NCBI RefSeq assembly: GCF_022836935.1
Contig: NZ_CP083239.1
Location: 1,615,501-1,679,500 of the forward strand
Direction: 5' to 3'
From: Ancylobacter polymorphus
GTDB taxonomy: Bacteria > Pseudomonadota > Alphaproteobacteria > Rhizobiales > Xanthobacteraceae
DNA length: 64,000 nucleotides
The translations under genes were made by a program, and so were the position numbers. How positions within the stretch are numbered: position 1 is the first letter of the stretch; each line of letters starts with the position of its first letter. Shown here one piece after another: positions 44,210 through 52,753 of this stretch. The notes under the pieces were generated by a model. That model was not told the DNA's origin, made no database searches, and worked only from the letters and a program-made list of their open reading frames with translations.

Positions 44210-44925
44210 GCGCCGGCCCCGGCGCCGACCAAGGCGTCCGCCGTCTCGACGGCACCGGAGCGCAGCCGCACCGTCCGGTTGCAGCGGCTTGCCAGCGTCG
44301 GGTCATGGGTGACGATGACCAGTGTGGCGCCCCGCCGCGCCTGCGCCTCGAACAGCAGGTCCATGATCTGCTTACCGGTCGCCTCGTCGAGATTGCCGGT
44401 CGGCTCGTCGGCGACGAGGATGCGCGGCTCCGGCGCCAGGGCACGGGCCACCGCCACGCGCTGCTGCTCGCCGCCGGAGAGCTGGGAAGGGTAGTGGTCG
44501 AGCCGATGGCCGAGGCCGACGGCGGTGAGTTCAGCGGCGGCACGGGCGAAGGCATCGGGGCGGCCGGCCAGTTCCAGCGGCACGGCCACGTTTTCCAACG
44601 CGGTCATGGTCGGGATGAGGTGGAAGGCCTGGAAGACGATGCCGACATGCCGGCCGCGAAACCGCGCCAGCGCGTCCTCGTCGAGCCCGGTGAGTTGCTG
44701 CCCCGCCACCTCGACCCGGCCGGCATCCGCGCGCTCCAGCCCGGCCAGCACCATGAGCAGGCTCGACTTGCCCGAGCCGGACGGCCCGACGAGGCCCACC
44801 GCCTCGCCCTGGCGAATGGCGAGCGAGACGCCCTTGAGGATGTGCACGCGCGCCGCGCCGCTGCCGAGAGAGAGTTCGACGCCCTCAAGGCGAATGGCGG
44901 TGGCCTGTGTCGTGTCAGAAGGCAT
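44206..44925 (-). CDS. ABC transporter ATP-binding protein (YbbA/LolD-like)
   Basis: A 239-residue ATPase partner of the FtsX-like permease. Walker A GPSGSGKS is at residues 47-54, LSGGEQQRVAVARAL follows, and Walker B is ILVADEPTGNLD. The sequence type (GRHVGIVFQAFHLIPTMTALENV) is that of the LolD/MacB/YbbA group. The ATG at 44925 is preferred; the longer frame to 45009 would run through the tesA promoter region. Confidence 0.9.
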   Translation of the reverse strand: MPSDTTQATAIRLEGVELSLGSGAARVHILKGVSLAIRQGEAVGLVGPSGSGKSSLLMVLAGLERADAGRVEVAGQQLTGLDEDALARFRGRHVGIVFQAFHLIPTMTALENVAVPLELAGRPDAFARAAAELTAVGLGHRLDHYPSQLSGGEQQRVAVARALAPEPRILVADEPTGNLDEATGKQIMDLLFEAQARRGATLVIVTHDPTLASRCNRTVRLRSGAVETADALVGAGAGA

Positions 44926-45030
44926 GGGGCTCTTTTCGCGTCTGTTGCAGGCCGGCGGAGGCTTGTCCTCTGGAGGCCGGCATCCCGTGCACCATATGTT
45001 GCGCTGCACCGTTTCCGAAAGGGTAGGCCT

Positions 45031-45705
45031 TTGTCACGATTGCTCCATCGGCTCTTTGCGCTCTGCGCCCTTGCGCTTGTTGGCGCGACGGCCGCCGCCA
45101 GCGCCGCCACCGCCGAACCCGTGCGCCTGGTGGCGTTTGGCGACAGCCTCACCGCCGGCTATGGCCTCGCCGCCAGCCAGGCCTTTCCGGTACGGCTGCA
45201 GGCGGCGCTGCGGGCCAAGGGACACGAGGTTGTGATCGAGAATGCCGGCGTGTCCGGCGACACCACCAGTGCCGGCCTCGCCCGGCTGGACTGGTCGATC
45301 CCCGAGGGGACGGACGGGGTCATCCTTGAGCTCGGCGCCAATGACGCGCTGCGCGGCCTCGACCCGGCGATCCCCGAGCGCTCGCTCGACGCCATTCTGG
45401 CGCGACTGAAGGCGCGCGGCATTCCGGTGCTGATGGCCGGCATGCGCGCCCCGCCCAATCTCGGCAGTGCCTATCAGGCGCGTTTCGATGGCATCTATGA
45501 AAAGCTGGCGCGGAAATACGATGTGCCGCTCTACCCGTTCTTTCTCGACGGCGTGGCGGGGACCCCCGGGCTCAACCTGCCTGATGGCGTGCATCCCACG
45601 GCGGCGGGGGTGGACATCATCGTCGCGCGCACGCTGCCGGTGGTGGAGGCGTTTCTGGCGACGCTGAAGTCCCGTACCCCTGCCGGCACCGCCACTCCCG
45701 ACTGA
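45031..45705 (+). CDS. tesA: Arylesterase / lysophospholipase TesA, SGNH hydrolase
   Basis: A 224-residue periplasmic esterase. A signal peptide covers about residues 1-25; the nucleophile motif GDSL is at 37-40, GAND gives the oxyanion asparagine and DGVHP the catalytic Asp/His. The start is the TTG at 45031 after an AGGG/TAGG ribosome site; no ATG fits between the signal region and the divergent ABC gene. Divergence from the YbbA/YbbP pair is the conserved arrangement for this gene. Confidence 0.9.
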   Translation: MSRLLHRLFALCALALVGATAAASAATAEPVRLVAFGDSLTAGYGLAASQAFPVRLQAALRAKGHEVVIENAGVSGDTTSAGLARLDWSIPEGTDGVILELGANDALRGLDPAIPERSLDAILARLKARGIPVLMAGMRAPPNLGSAYQARFDGIYEKLARKYDVPLYPFFLDGVAGTPGLNLPDGVHPTAAGVDIIVARTLPVVEAFLATLKSRTPAGTATPD

Positions 45706-45736
45706 CGTACCTCCGCTCGCCAAGCCGCGAATGGCA

Positions 45737-46920
45737 GGATTGTGACGTTGTGTGTCCCGCGGGGTCTCGACGGGGGCGGCGGGGCGGGCTAACGCTCGGC
45801 CGGGGCATGTCGTGCATGGTCGGCCTGTGCGGGGGCACATGAAATATCGCAGCGAGATCGACGGCCTTCGGGCCGTCGCCGTCGTTCCTGTCATCCTGTT
45901 TCATGCCGGGTTCGGGGCTTTTTCCGGCGGTTATGTCGGGGTCGACGTTTTCTTCGTCATCAGCGGCTATCTCATTACCGTCATCCTACTCAGCGAGATC
46001 GAGGCCGGGACCTTCTCCATCGCCCGGTTCTATGAACGGCGGGCGCGGCGCATCCTGCCGGCGCTCAGCGTGGTGATGCTGGCCTGCCTGCCCTTCGCCT
46101 GGCTGTGGATGATCCCCGACCAGCTGAAAGAGTTCGGCCAGAGCGTCACGGCCGTGGTGTTCTTCGTCTCCAATTTCCTGTTCTGGAAGGAGGAAGGCAG
46201 CTATTTCGCCGCCGCTGCCGAGCTAAAGCCGCTGCTCCACACCTGGAGCCTGGCGGTGGAGGAGCAATATTATCTGTTCGCGCCGCTGACTCTGGCGGCG
46301 CTGTGGCGCTTCGGCCGGCGCCGTCTGTTCTGGATGGTGGTCGGGGTGGCGGTGCTCAGCCTGCTCGCCACCGAATGGGGCTGGCGCTACGCGCCGCGCG
46401 CCAATTTCTACCTGCCGCAATTCCGCATCTGGGAACTGCTCGCCGGCTCGATCTGCGGCTTTCTCGCGACCAGCCATGCGCCGCGTGCCAGCAATGGGCT
46501 GAGCGCGCTGGGGCTGGGGATGATCCTGTTCGCCATCTTTGCCTTTGACGAGGCGACGCCGTTTCCGAGCCTCTATGCGCTGGTGCCGGTGGTCGGGGCG
46601 GCGCTGGTGGTTCTGTTCGCGCACAAGGGCACTTTTGTGGCGCGGGTGCTGTCGGCGCGGGTGCTGGTGGGCCTCGGGCTGATCAGCTACAGCGCCTATC
46701 TCTGGCATCAGCCGCTTTTTGCCTTTGCGCGCATCCGCTCGCTGGTGGAGCCTGAGCCGGCGCTGATGATGGCGCTGGCGGTGCTCTCGATCGGGCTTGC
46801 CTATCTCAGCTGGCGCTATGTCGAGCAGCCCTTCCGCCGCCGCCCCGTGCCGCTGCTGCCGGGCCGGCGCGAACTCTTCCGCGCGAGCGCGGTCGTGGGG
46901 GGGCTGTTTGCCGTCGTCGG
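45737..46920 (+). repeat. First copy of a 1.18-kb tandem duplicated block
   Basis: This block (about 100 bases of leader plus codons 1-360 of the first acyltransferase) recurs at 47864-49048 with only scattered, mostly silent, single-base differences and one one-base indel before the start. Similarity falls sharply right after 46920. Confidence 0.95.
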
Positions 46921-47872
46921 GATCTATGCGAATGTGTCCAAGGGCATTCCCTCCCGATTGGCCGGCATCGAGAAGGGGAGCCACGCGGAACAACTGATCG
47001 CTTCGGCCAGACGCCCTACAACCGACGCCCATTGCGATCGGGGCGGCGCCCCCAATCAGGTCGGGCCGCTCTGCCCGATCTTCCAGCCGGCCAATCCGCG
47101 CCACCGCATCCTCATCATCGGCGACAGCCATGCCCAGGCAACGCTGCCCGCCTTCGCCGGGGTGGGCGAGACCGACGCCGTCTACTGGATGGGCGCGCCG
47201 AGCTGTCCGCCGCTGATCGGCGTGTCGGTGCATGGCGGCCTGTTCGAGCTCGGCGTGTGCGAGGATCTCGCCCGGCGTCAACTGCGCGCGGCGGAGGAGG
47301 GCGCGTTCGATATCGTCGTGTTCGTGGCCCGGTGGTCGATGTACCATTTCGGCTTCAGGAACAAGGTGTTGATCTCGCTTGAGGGAGCCCGGCGCTACCC
47401 CTCGCAGGCCGACGCGCGGGAAGCCTTCGCCGCCGCACTGCCCGAGACGGTGCGGCGCTATGTCGAACGGGGCGTGACGGTGGTGCTGCTGGACCAGATT
47501 CCGGAACAGGCCGTGCTGCCGCAGAAGGTGCTGGAACAGGCGGCTCTACTCGGCCTGCGCGGCGGGTTCGACGGGGAAGCGCTTGAACAGGCGATCTGGG
47601 AGAGTTCGTCCACCGTCGAGACCGATGCGGAGCGACAGGCTTTCAGCGTTGGCGAGTTGCAGAAGGTAAAGGGCGAGAAGGTCTGGCTGCTGTCCTTCGA
47701 TGAGGTTTTCGAGCGTGACGGGCGTTATGTCTGGGGGGATCGCGACGGCGCCTTCTATTCCGACCGCGACCATCTCTCAGTTCATGGCAGCGCGTTTCTG
47801 CGCGACAGCGTGACAAAGGCCTTCGCGGCGATCACGCGCCCACCGCAGGGGGCGGTGACGCCCGGATTGTGA
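45839..47872 (+). CDS. Membrane O-acyltransferase with SGNH domain (OafA/YrhL type), copy 1
   Basis: A 677-residue protein. Residues 1-375 form an Acyl_transf_3 membrane domain (start KYRSEIDGLRAVAVVPVILFH with the catalytic His, FFVISGYLIT, FYERRARRILPAL, an EEQYYLF block), with about ten helices plus one more near 355-370. Residues about 420-670 are a periplasmic SGNH domain with GDSHA (Asp429-Ser430-His431) and DRDHLS near the end. Such proteins acetylate surface polysaccharides. The ATG at 45839 fits the family start. Its stop codon lies inside the repeated leader of copy 2. Confidence 0.92.
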   Translation: MKYRSEIDGLRAVAVVPVILFHAGFGAFSGGYVGVDVFFVISGYLITVILLSEIEAGTFSIARFYERRARRILPALSVVMLACLPFAWLWMIPDQLKEFGQSVTAVVFFVSNFLFWKEEGSYFAAAAELKPLLHTWSLAVEEQYYLFAPLTLAALWRFGRRRLFWMVVGVAVLSLLATEWGWRYAPRANFYLPQFRIWELLAGSICGFLATSHAPRASNGLSALGLGMILFAIFAFDEATPFPSLYALVPVVGAALVVLFAHKGTFVARVLSARVLVGLGLISYSAYLWHQPLFAFARIRSLVEPEPALMMALAVLSIGLAYLSWRYVEQPFRRRPVPLLPGRRELFRASAVVGGLFAVVGIYANVSKGIPSRLAGIEKGSHAEQLIASARRPTTDAHCDRGGAPNQVGPLCPIFQPANPRHRILIIGDSHAQATLPAFAGVGETDAVYWMGAPSCPPLIGVSVHGGLFELGVCEDLARRQLRAAEEGAFDIVVFVARWSMYHFGFRNKVLISLEGARRYPSQADAREAFAAALPETVRRYVERGVTVVLLDQIPEQAVLPQKVLEQAALLGLRGGFDGEALEQAIWESSSTVETDAERQAFSVGELQKVKGEKVWLLSFDEVFERDGRYVWGDRDGAFYSDRDHLSVHGSAFLRDSVTKAFAAITRPPQGAVTPGL

Positions 47873-49048
47873 CGTTGTGTGTCCCGTGAGTTCTCGACGG
47901 GGGCGGCGGGGCGAGCTAACGCTCGGCCCGGGGCATATCGTGCATAGTCGGCCTGTGCGGGGGCACATGAAGTACCGAAGTGAGATCGACGGCCTTCGGG
48001 CCGTCGCCGTCGTTCCTGTCATCCTGTTTCATGCCGGGTTCGGGGCTTTTTCCGGCGGTTATGTCGGGGTCGACGTCTTCTTCGTCATCAGCGGCTATCT
48101 CATTACCGTCATCCTGCTCAGCGAGATCGAGGCCGGGACCTTCTCCATCGCCCGGTTCTATGAACGGCGGGCGCGGCGCATTCTGCCGGCGCTCAGCGTG
48201 GTGATGCTGGCCTGTCTGCCCTTCGCCTGGCTGTGGATGATCCCCGACCAGCTGAAAGAGTTCGGCCAGAGCGTCACGGCCGTGGTGTTCTTCGTCTCCA
48301 ATTTCCTGTTCTGGAAGGAGGAAGGCAGCTATTTCGCCGCTGCCGCCGAGCTAAAGCCGCTGCTCCACACCTGGAGCCTGGCGGTGGAGGAGCAATATTA
48401 TCTGTTCGCGCCACTGACTCTGGCGGCGCTGTGGCGCTTCGGCCGGCGCCGGCTGTTCTGGATGGTGGTCGGGGTGGCGGTGCTCAGCCTGCTCGCCACC
48501 GAATGGGGCTGGCGCTACGCGCCGCGCGCCAATTTCTACCTGCCGCAATTCCGCATCTGGGAACTGCTCGCCGGCTCGATCTGCGGCTTTCTCGCCACCA
48601 GCCATGCGCCACGCGCCAGTAACGGGCTGAGCGCGCTGGGGCTGGGGATGATCCTGTTCGCCATCTTTGCCTTTGACGAGGCGACGCCGTTTCCCAGCCT
48701 CTATGCGCTGGTGCCGGTGGTCGGGGCGGCGCTGGTGGTGCTGTTCGCGCACAAGGGCACTTTCGTGGCGCGGGTGCTGTCGGCGCGGGTGCTGGTGGGC
48801 CTCGGGCTGATCAGCTACAGCGCCTATCTCTGGCACCAGCCGCTTTTCGCCTTTGCGCGCATCCGCTCGCTGGTGGAGCCGGCGCCAGCGCTGATGATGG
48901 CGCTGGCGGTGCTCTCGATAGGGCTTGCCTATCTCAGCTGGCGCTATGTCGAACAACCCTTCCGCCGCCGCCCCGTGCCGCTGCTGCCGGGCCGGCGCGA
49001 ACTCTTCCGCGCGAGCGCGGTCGTGGGGGGGCTGTTTGCCGTCGTCGG
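47864..49048 (+). repeat. Second copy of the 1.18-kb tandem duplicated block
   Basis: Direct repeat of 45737-46920, offset by 2127-2128 bases. It begins inside the last codons of copy 1 (GGATTGTGA), so the duplication junction supplies that gene's stop. After 49048 the two genes remain homologous but clearly diverged. Confidence 0.95.
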
Positions 49049-50009
49049 CTTTGCAATGAGCTTTTCGGGCGGCTTTCCAGGCCGGCTCGCGGGCGTTGCG
49101 CCCGGCAGCTATGCCGACACGCTTCTGGCCTCGTTCCGCCGGTCGTCGCTCAAGCTCGACTGCGCCCCGGTGCCGCCGGGCGAGAACCGGGCGCCGCTCT
49201 GCGCCGTATTCACGCCCGAGCACCCGAAGCTGCGCATCCTCATCATCGGCGACAGCCATGCCGGTTCGATCCTGCCGGCCTTTGCCGGGGTCGGACGCGA
49301 CAATGCGGTCTATCAGATGGCGCTGGCCAGCTGCCCGCCGATCAACCGCACCACGCTGCACCGGGCGATCTTCGACATCGGTGTGTGCGAGCAGGCCTCG
49401 CGCGACCAGTTGCAGGCCGCGCGCGACGGACACTTCGACGTGGTGGTGCTGGCCGCCCGCTGGTCGGTCTATGCCGGCCGCGAGCGCGGCCGCTCCTTCG
49501 CGCTTGGGCCTGAGGGTGACCCCTTCTTCCCCTCGCTCGCCACATCGCGCGCCACCTTCTCCAGCCATCTCGCGGCGACGGTGCAGGATTATCGCGCTCT
49601 CGGCGCCGCCGTGGTGCTCATCGACCAGGTGCCGGAACACCCGGTAGTGCCGCGCAAGGTGATCGAGCAGGCGGTCCTGCTCGATCTCGATCATGGCAGC
49701 GGTCCGGCACAGTTCGAGAAGGCGGTGGAGGAGAGTTCCACCACCGTGGAGGCGGATGGCAAGCTGCAAGGCTTCGCCACGGCGGAGCTGGACAAGCTGC
49801 GCGGAGAGAAGGTGTGGGTGCTCTCCTTCGATGAGCTCTTCGCCCATGGCGGGCGCTATCTCTGGGGCGACCGCAACGGGGCCTTCTATATCGACGGCGA
49901 CCACCTCTCCCCCTATGGCGCGGCGCTGGTGGAACCGGCGATGACGGCGGCGTTCACCACGATCGCGGAGGAGCTGAAGCCCAGCGGGAGCACGCCGCCA
50001 CTGCCGTAA
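47967..50009 (+). CDS. Membrane O-acyltransferase with SGNH domain (OafA/YrhL type), copy 2
   Basis: A 680-residue paralogue of the preceding gene. The Acyl_transf_3 half (residues 1-360) is almost identical at both protein and DNA level, while the linker and SGNH half share only about half their residues by eye. GDSHA again falls at Asp429-Ser430-His431 and DGDHLS near the end, so both copies look active. The altered SGNH half suggests that the two act on different sugars or positions of a surface polymer. It has the same leader as copy 1. Confidence 0.92.
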   Translation: MKYRSEIDGLRAVAVVPVILFHAGFGAFSGGYVGVDVFFVISGYLITVILLSEIEAGTFSIARFYERRARRILPALSVVMLACLPFAWLWMIPDQLKEFGQSVTAVVFFVSNFLFWKEEGSYFAAAAELKPLLHTWSLAVEEQYYLFAPLTLAALWRFGRRRLFWMVVGVAVLSLLATEWGWRYAPRANFYLPQFRIWELLAGSICGFLATSHAPRASNGLSALGLGMILFAIFAFDEATPFPSLYALVPVVGAALVVLFAHKGTFVARVLSARVLVGLGLISYSAYLWHQPLFAFARIRSLVEPAPALMMALAVLSIGLAYLSWRYVEQPFRRRPVPLLPGRRELFRASAVVGGLFAVVGFAMSFSGGFPGRLAGVAPGSYADTLLASFRRSSLKLDCAPVPPGENRAPLCAVFTPEHPKLRILIIGDSHAGSILPAFAGVGRDNAVYQMALASCPPINRTTLHRAIFDIGVCEQASRDQLQAARDGHFDVVVLAARWSVYAGRERGRSFALGPEGDPFFPSLATSRATFSSHLAATVQDYRALGAAVVLIDQVPEHPVVPRKVIEQAVLLDLDHGSGPAQFEKAVEESSTTVEADGKLQGFATAELDKLRGEKVWVLSFDELFAHGGRYLWGDRNGAFYIDGDHLSPYGAALVEPAMTAAFTTIAEELKPSGSTPPLP

Positions 50010-50116
50010 CGGGCGCCGGTAGATGTGCCGAAGGAGCGGGGCGGCAGCTTGCCGGCCGGCCGGGGGCTACCTATCTTGTCCGCACCTTCCCCCCGTCTTT
50101 GCGAAAAGCTCCCCAC

Positions 50117-51163
50117 ATGCAGTATCGCCCGCTCGGCCGCACCGGCCTCGAGGTCTCCACGATCTGTCTCGGCACCATGACCTATGGCGAACAGAACACA
50201 GAGGCCGAAGGCCACGCGCAGATGGACTATGCGCTCGACCACGGCATCAATTTCTTTGACACCGCCGAACTCTATTCCATTCCGCCGAAGCCCGAGACGC
50301 AGGGCTCCACCGAGCGCATCATCGGCAGCTGGTTCAAGGCGCGCGGCAACCGCGACAAGGTGATCCTCGCCACCAAAGTGTGCGGCCTCTCGCAGATGGA
50401 CTGGTTCCGCGACGATGGCGTTCCCGCGCGCCCGACGCGTGGCCAGATTCGCGAGGCGGTGGAAAAGAGCCTCGCGCGGCTGCAGACCGACTATATCGAC
50501 CTCTATCAGCTGCACTGGCCGGGCCGGCCGGTGGCACTGTTCGGCGCCAACCCGACCCGCTGGGAGAGCGCGCCCGGGCCGGAGACCCCCATCGCCGAGA
50601 CGCTCGACGCCTTCGCCGAACTGGTGAAGGAGGGAAAGATCCGCCATTTCGGCCTCTCCAATGAGAGCGCCTGGGGCACGATGAAGTTCCTCGCCGAGGC
50701 GGAGCGGACTGGGGCGCCGCGCGTCGCCTCGCTGCAGAACGCCTATAATCTCCTGAACCGTACTTATGAGACGGCGCTCGCCGAAGTGAGCCTGCGCGAG
50801 GATGTGGCGCTTCTCGCCTATTCCCCGCTCGGCCAGGGCTATCTCACCGGCAAGTACCAGAAGGGCGCGCTCCCCGAGGGCTCGCGCACCGCGCTGTTCC
50901 AGCGGGCTTTCCGCTATCAGGTGCCGGGGGCAGAGGAGGCGATCGACGACTATCTCGCCATCGCCCGCGACGCCGGGCTCGATCCCTCGCAGATGGCGAT
51001 CGCCTTTTGCCTGACGCGGGAGTTCATGACCTCGGTCATCATCGGCGCGACGACGATGGAACAGCTCGTCACCGATATCGGGGCGGTCGACGTGACGCTC
51101 TCGCCCGAGGTGCTCAAGCGCATCGACGCCGTACATCAGCTTCGCGGCAATCCCTGCCCCTGA
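50117..51163 (+). CDS. Aldo/keto reductase (Tas-like)
   Basis: A 348-residue NADPH-dependent reductase of the AKR superfamily. The start YRPLGRTGLEVSTICLGTMTYG, the DTAELYS block with the catalytic Tyr, the PPKPETQGSTE insertion and the HWPGR motif are close to E. coli Tas. The physiological substrate is unknown. The ATG at 50117 is preferred over a TTG at 50099. It is convergent with yciB across a stem at 51171-51194. Confidence 0.9.
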   Translation: MQYRPLGRTGLEVSTICLGTMTYGEQNTEAEGHAQMDYALDHGINFFDTAELYSIPPKPETQGSTERIIGSWFKARGNRDKVILATKVCGLSQMDWFRDDGVPARPTRGQIREAVEKSLARLQTDYIDLYQLHWPGRPVALFGANPTRWESAPGPETPIAETLDAFAELVKEGKIRHFGLSNESAWGTMKFLAEAERTGAPRVASLQNAYNLLNRTYETALAEVSLREDVALLAYSPLGQGYLTGKYQKGALPEGSRTALFQRAFRYQVPGAEEAIDDYLAIARDAGLDPSQMAIAFCLTREFMTSVIIGATTMEQLVTDIGAVDVTLSPEVLKRIDAVHQLRGNPCP

Positions 51164-51170
51164 TTAGCGC

Positions 51171-51194
51171 AGGCGGCGGGCCCACTCGCCGCCT
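51171..51194. terminator. Stem between convergent aldo/keto reductase and yciB genes
   Basis: AGGCGGCG (51171-51178) pairs with CGCCGCCT (51187-51194), followed on the plus strand by ATTTC. It overlaps the yciB stop codon. Confidence 0.55.
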
Positions 51195-51795
51195 ATTTCT
51201 CGCCCGTGCTCTCGGGTGGGGCGTGGCGTGTCATCAGCGGCACCTGCGCCATGGCGAAGACGAGGGTGATCGGCAGATAGCCGAAGGTCTTGAACGCCAC
51301 CCAGGTGTCGGTGGAGACGTTGCGCCAGACGATTTCGTTCAGCACCGCCATGACGAGGAAGAACACGCCCCAGCGTATGGTCAATTCGCGCCAGCCCTGG
51401 TCGGTGAGCACGAAGACATCGCCAAGCACATAGGGCAGCAGCGGTTTGCGCAGCCACAGCCCGCCGAGCAGAGCGATGCCGAACAGCGCGTTCACCAGCG
51501 TCGGCTTCATCTTGATGAAATGGTCGTCCTGCAGCACCAGGGTGAGCGTGCCGAACACCAGCACCACGCCGGCCGAGACCAGCGGCATGACCGCGATCTT
51601 GCGGGCAATGATCCACATGACCGCCAGAGCGGCGAAGGTGGCGACCATGAAGGCGCCGGTGGCGACATAAATGCCGCCCCTCCCATTGGCGATGAAGAAC
51701 ACCACCAGCGGGCCCATTTCCAGCGCGAATTTCAGCAGCGGGTGCATGGTGCGCAGGCGGGTGCCGGTGGCGGGGCCGGACGGTGCATCGCTCAT
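51193..51795 (-). CDS. yciB: Septation protein A (YciB/IspZ family)
   Basis: A 200-residue inner-membrane protein with five to six helices. The blocks KFALEMGPLVVFFIANGR, DDHFIKMKPTLVNALFG, LLPYVLGD and NEIVWRN are characteristic of YciB, which links envelope growth and division. The ATG at 51795 is used; the frame runs on upstream into ftsY without family sequence. It is the last gene of dapF-mtaB-ftsY-yciB, an order common in Rhizobiales. Confidence 0.92.
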   Translation of the reverse strand: MSDAPSGPATGTRLRTMHPLLKFALEMGPLVVFFIANGRGGIYVATGAFMVATFAALAVMWIIARKIAVMPLVSAGVVLVFGTLTLVLQDDHFIKMKPTLVNALFGIALLGGLWLRKPLLPYVLGDVFVLTDQGWRELTIRWGVFFLVMAVLNEIVWRNVSTDTWVAFKTFGYLPITLVFAMAQVPLMTRHAPPESTGEK

Positions 51796-51799
51796 GGGG

Positions 51800-52753
51800 T
51801 CAGTCCTCCAGTCCGACGATGGCGCGGGCGAAATCGCGCGCCGCGAAGGGTTGCAGGTCGTCAATGCCCTCGCCGACGCCGATGAGATGGATCGGCAGGC
51901 CGTGCTTGGCGGCGATGGCGACCAGGATGCCCCCACGCGCCGTGCCGTCCAGCTTGGTCATGACGAGGCCAGTGACGCCCGCCACCCGCTTGAACGCGTC
52001 CACCTGCTGCAGCGCGTTCTGGCCCACCGTGGCATCGAGCGTCAGCACCACCGCATGCGGCGCGGTGGGGTCCTGCTTCTTGATCACGCGGACGATCTTT
52101 TCCAGCTCGTCCATCAGCTCGACGCGGTTCTGCAGCCGGCCGGCCGTGTCGATGATGAGCACGTCGGCGCCCTCCGCGCGGGCCTGCTGCAGCCCGTCAA
52201 AGGCGACGCCGGCGGCGTCGGCGCCAGGCGGACGGGAGACGAGGCTGGCGCCGGTGCGCTCCGCCCACACCTTCAACTGCTCGATGGCCGCCGCCCGGAA
52301 CGTGTCGCCGGCGGCGAGCACCACCTTCTTGCCCTGCGCGCGCAGGGTGGAGGCGAGCTTGCCGATGGTCGTGGTCTTGCCCGAGCCGTTGACGCCGACC
52401 ATCAGCAGGATGAACGGCTTGGTCTCGCCGGCGAAGGCGAGCGGCTGCGCCACCGGCTTCAGCACCGCCTCGATCTCGGCGGCGACGAGGGCGCGCACCT
52501 CCTCGGGCTCGATGGTCTTGTCGTAGCGCCCCTTGCCGACGGCCGCGGCGATGCGGGCGGCCGTGTCCATGCCGAGATCGGCGCGGATCAGCACGTCCTC
52601 CAGGTCTTCCAGCGTGTCGGCATCGAGCTTGCGCTTGGTGAACAGGTCGGTGATGCCGGTGGAGAGACCGGTGGCGGTCCGGGTCAGCCCCTGGGTCAGG
52701 CGCTTCCAGAATCCGGGGCGGGCCTTCGTCGTCTCGTCGTTCATGTCGGTCAT
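51800..52753 (-). CDS. ftsY: Signal recognition particle receptor FtsY
   Basis: A 317-residue SRP GTPase that docks ribosome-SRP complexes at the membrane. The NG domain is complete: GVNGSGKTT (G1), GDTFRAAA, DTAGR and TKLDG in order. The acidic A domain of E. coli FtsY is missing, which is usual in alphaproteobacteria. The start at 52753 overlaps the mtaB stop (ATGA); the ATG at 52744 is possible. yciB follows after four bases. Confidence 0.95.
   Translation of the reverse strand: MTDMNDETTKARPGFWKRLTQGLTRTATGLSTGITDLFTKRKLDADTLEDLEDVLIRADLGMDTAARIAAAVGKGRYDKTIEPEEVRALVAAEIEAVLKPVAQPLAFAGETKPFILLMVGVNGSGKTTTIGKLASTLRAQGKKVVLAAGDTFRAAAIEQLKVWAERTGASLVSRPPGADAAGVAFDGLQQARAEGADVLIIDTAGRLQNRVELMDELEKIVRVIKKQDPTAPHAVVLTLDATVGQNALQQVDAFKRVAGVTGLVMTKLDGTARGGILVAIAAKHGLPIHLIGVGEGIDDLQPFAARDFARAIVGLED

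Noticed and set aside
45737..49048. A transposon as the cause of the acyltransferase repeat
   Set aside because: There is no transposase, terminal inverted repeat or target-site duplication; the block is a simple direct duplication of leader and gene.
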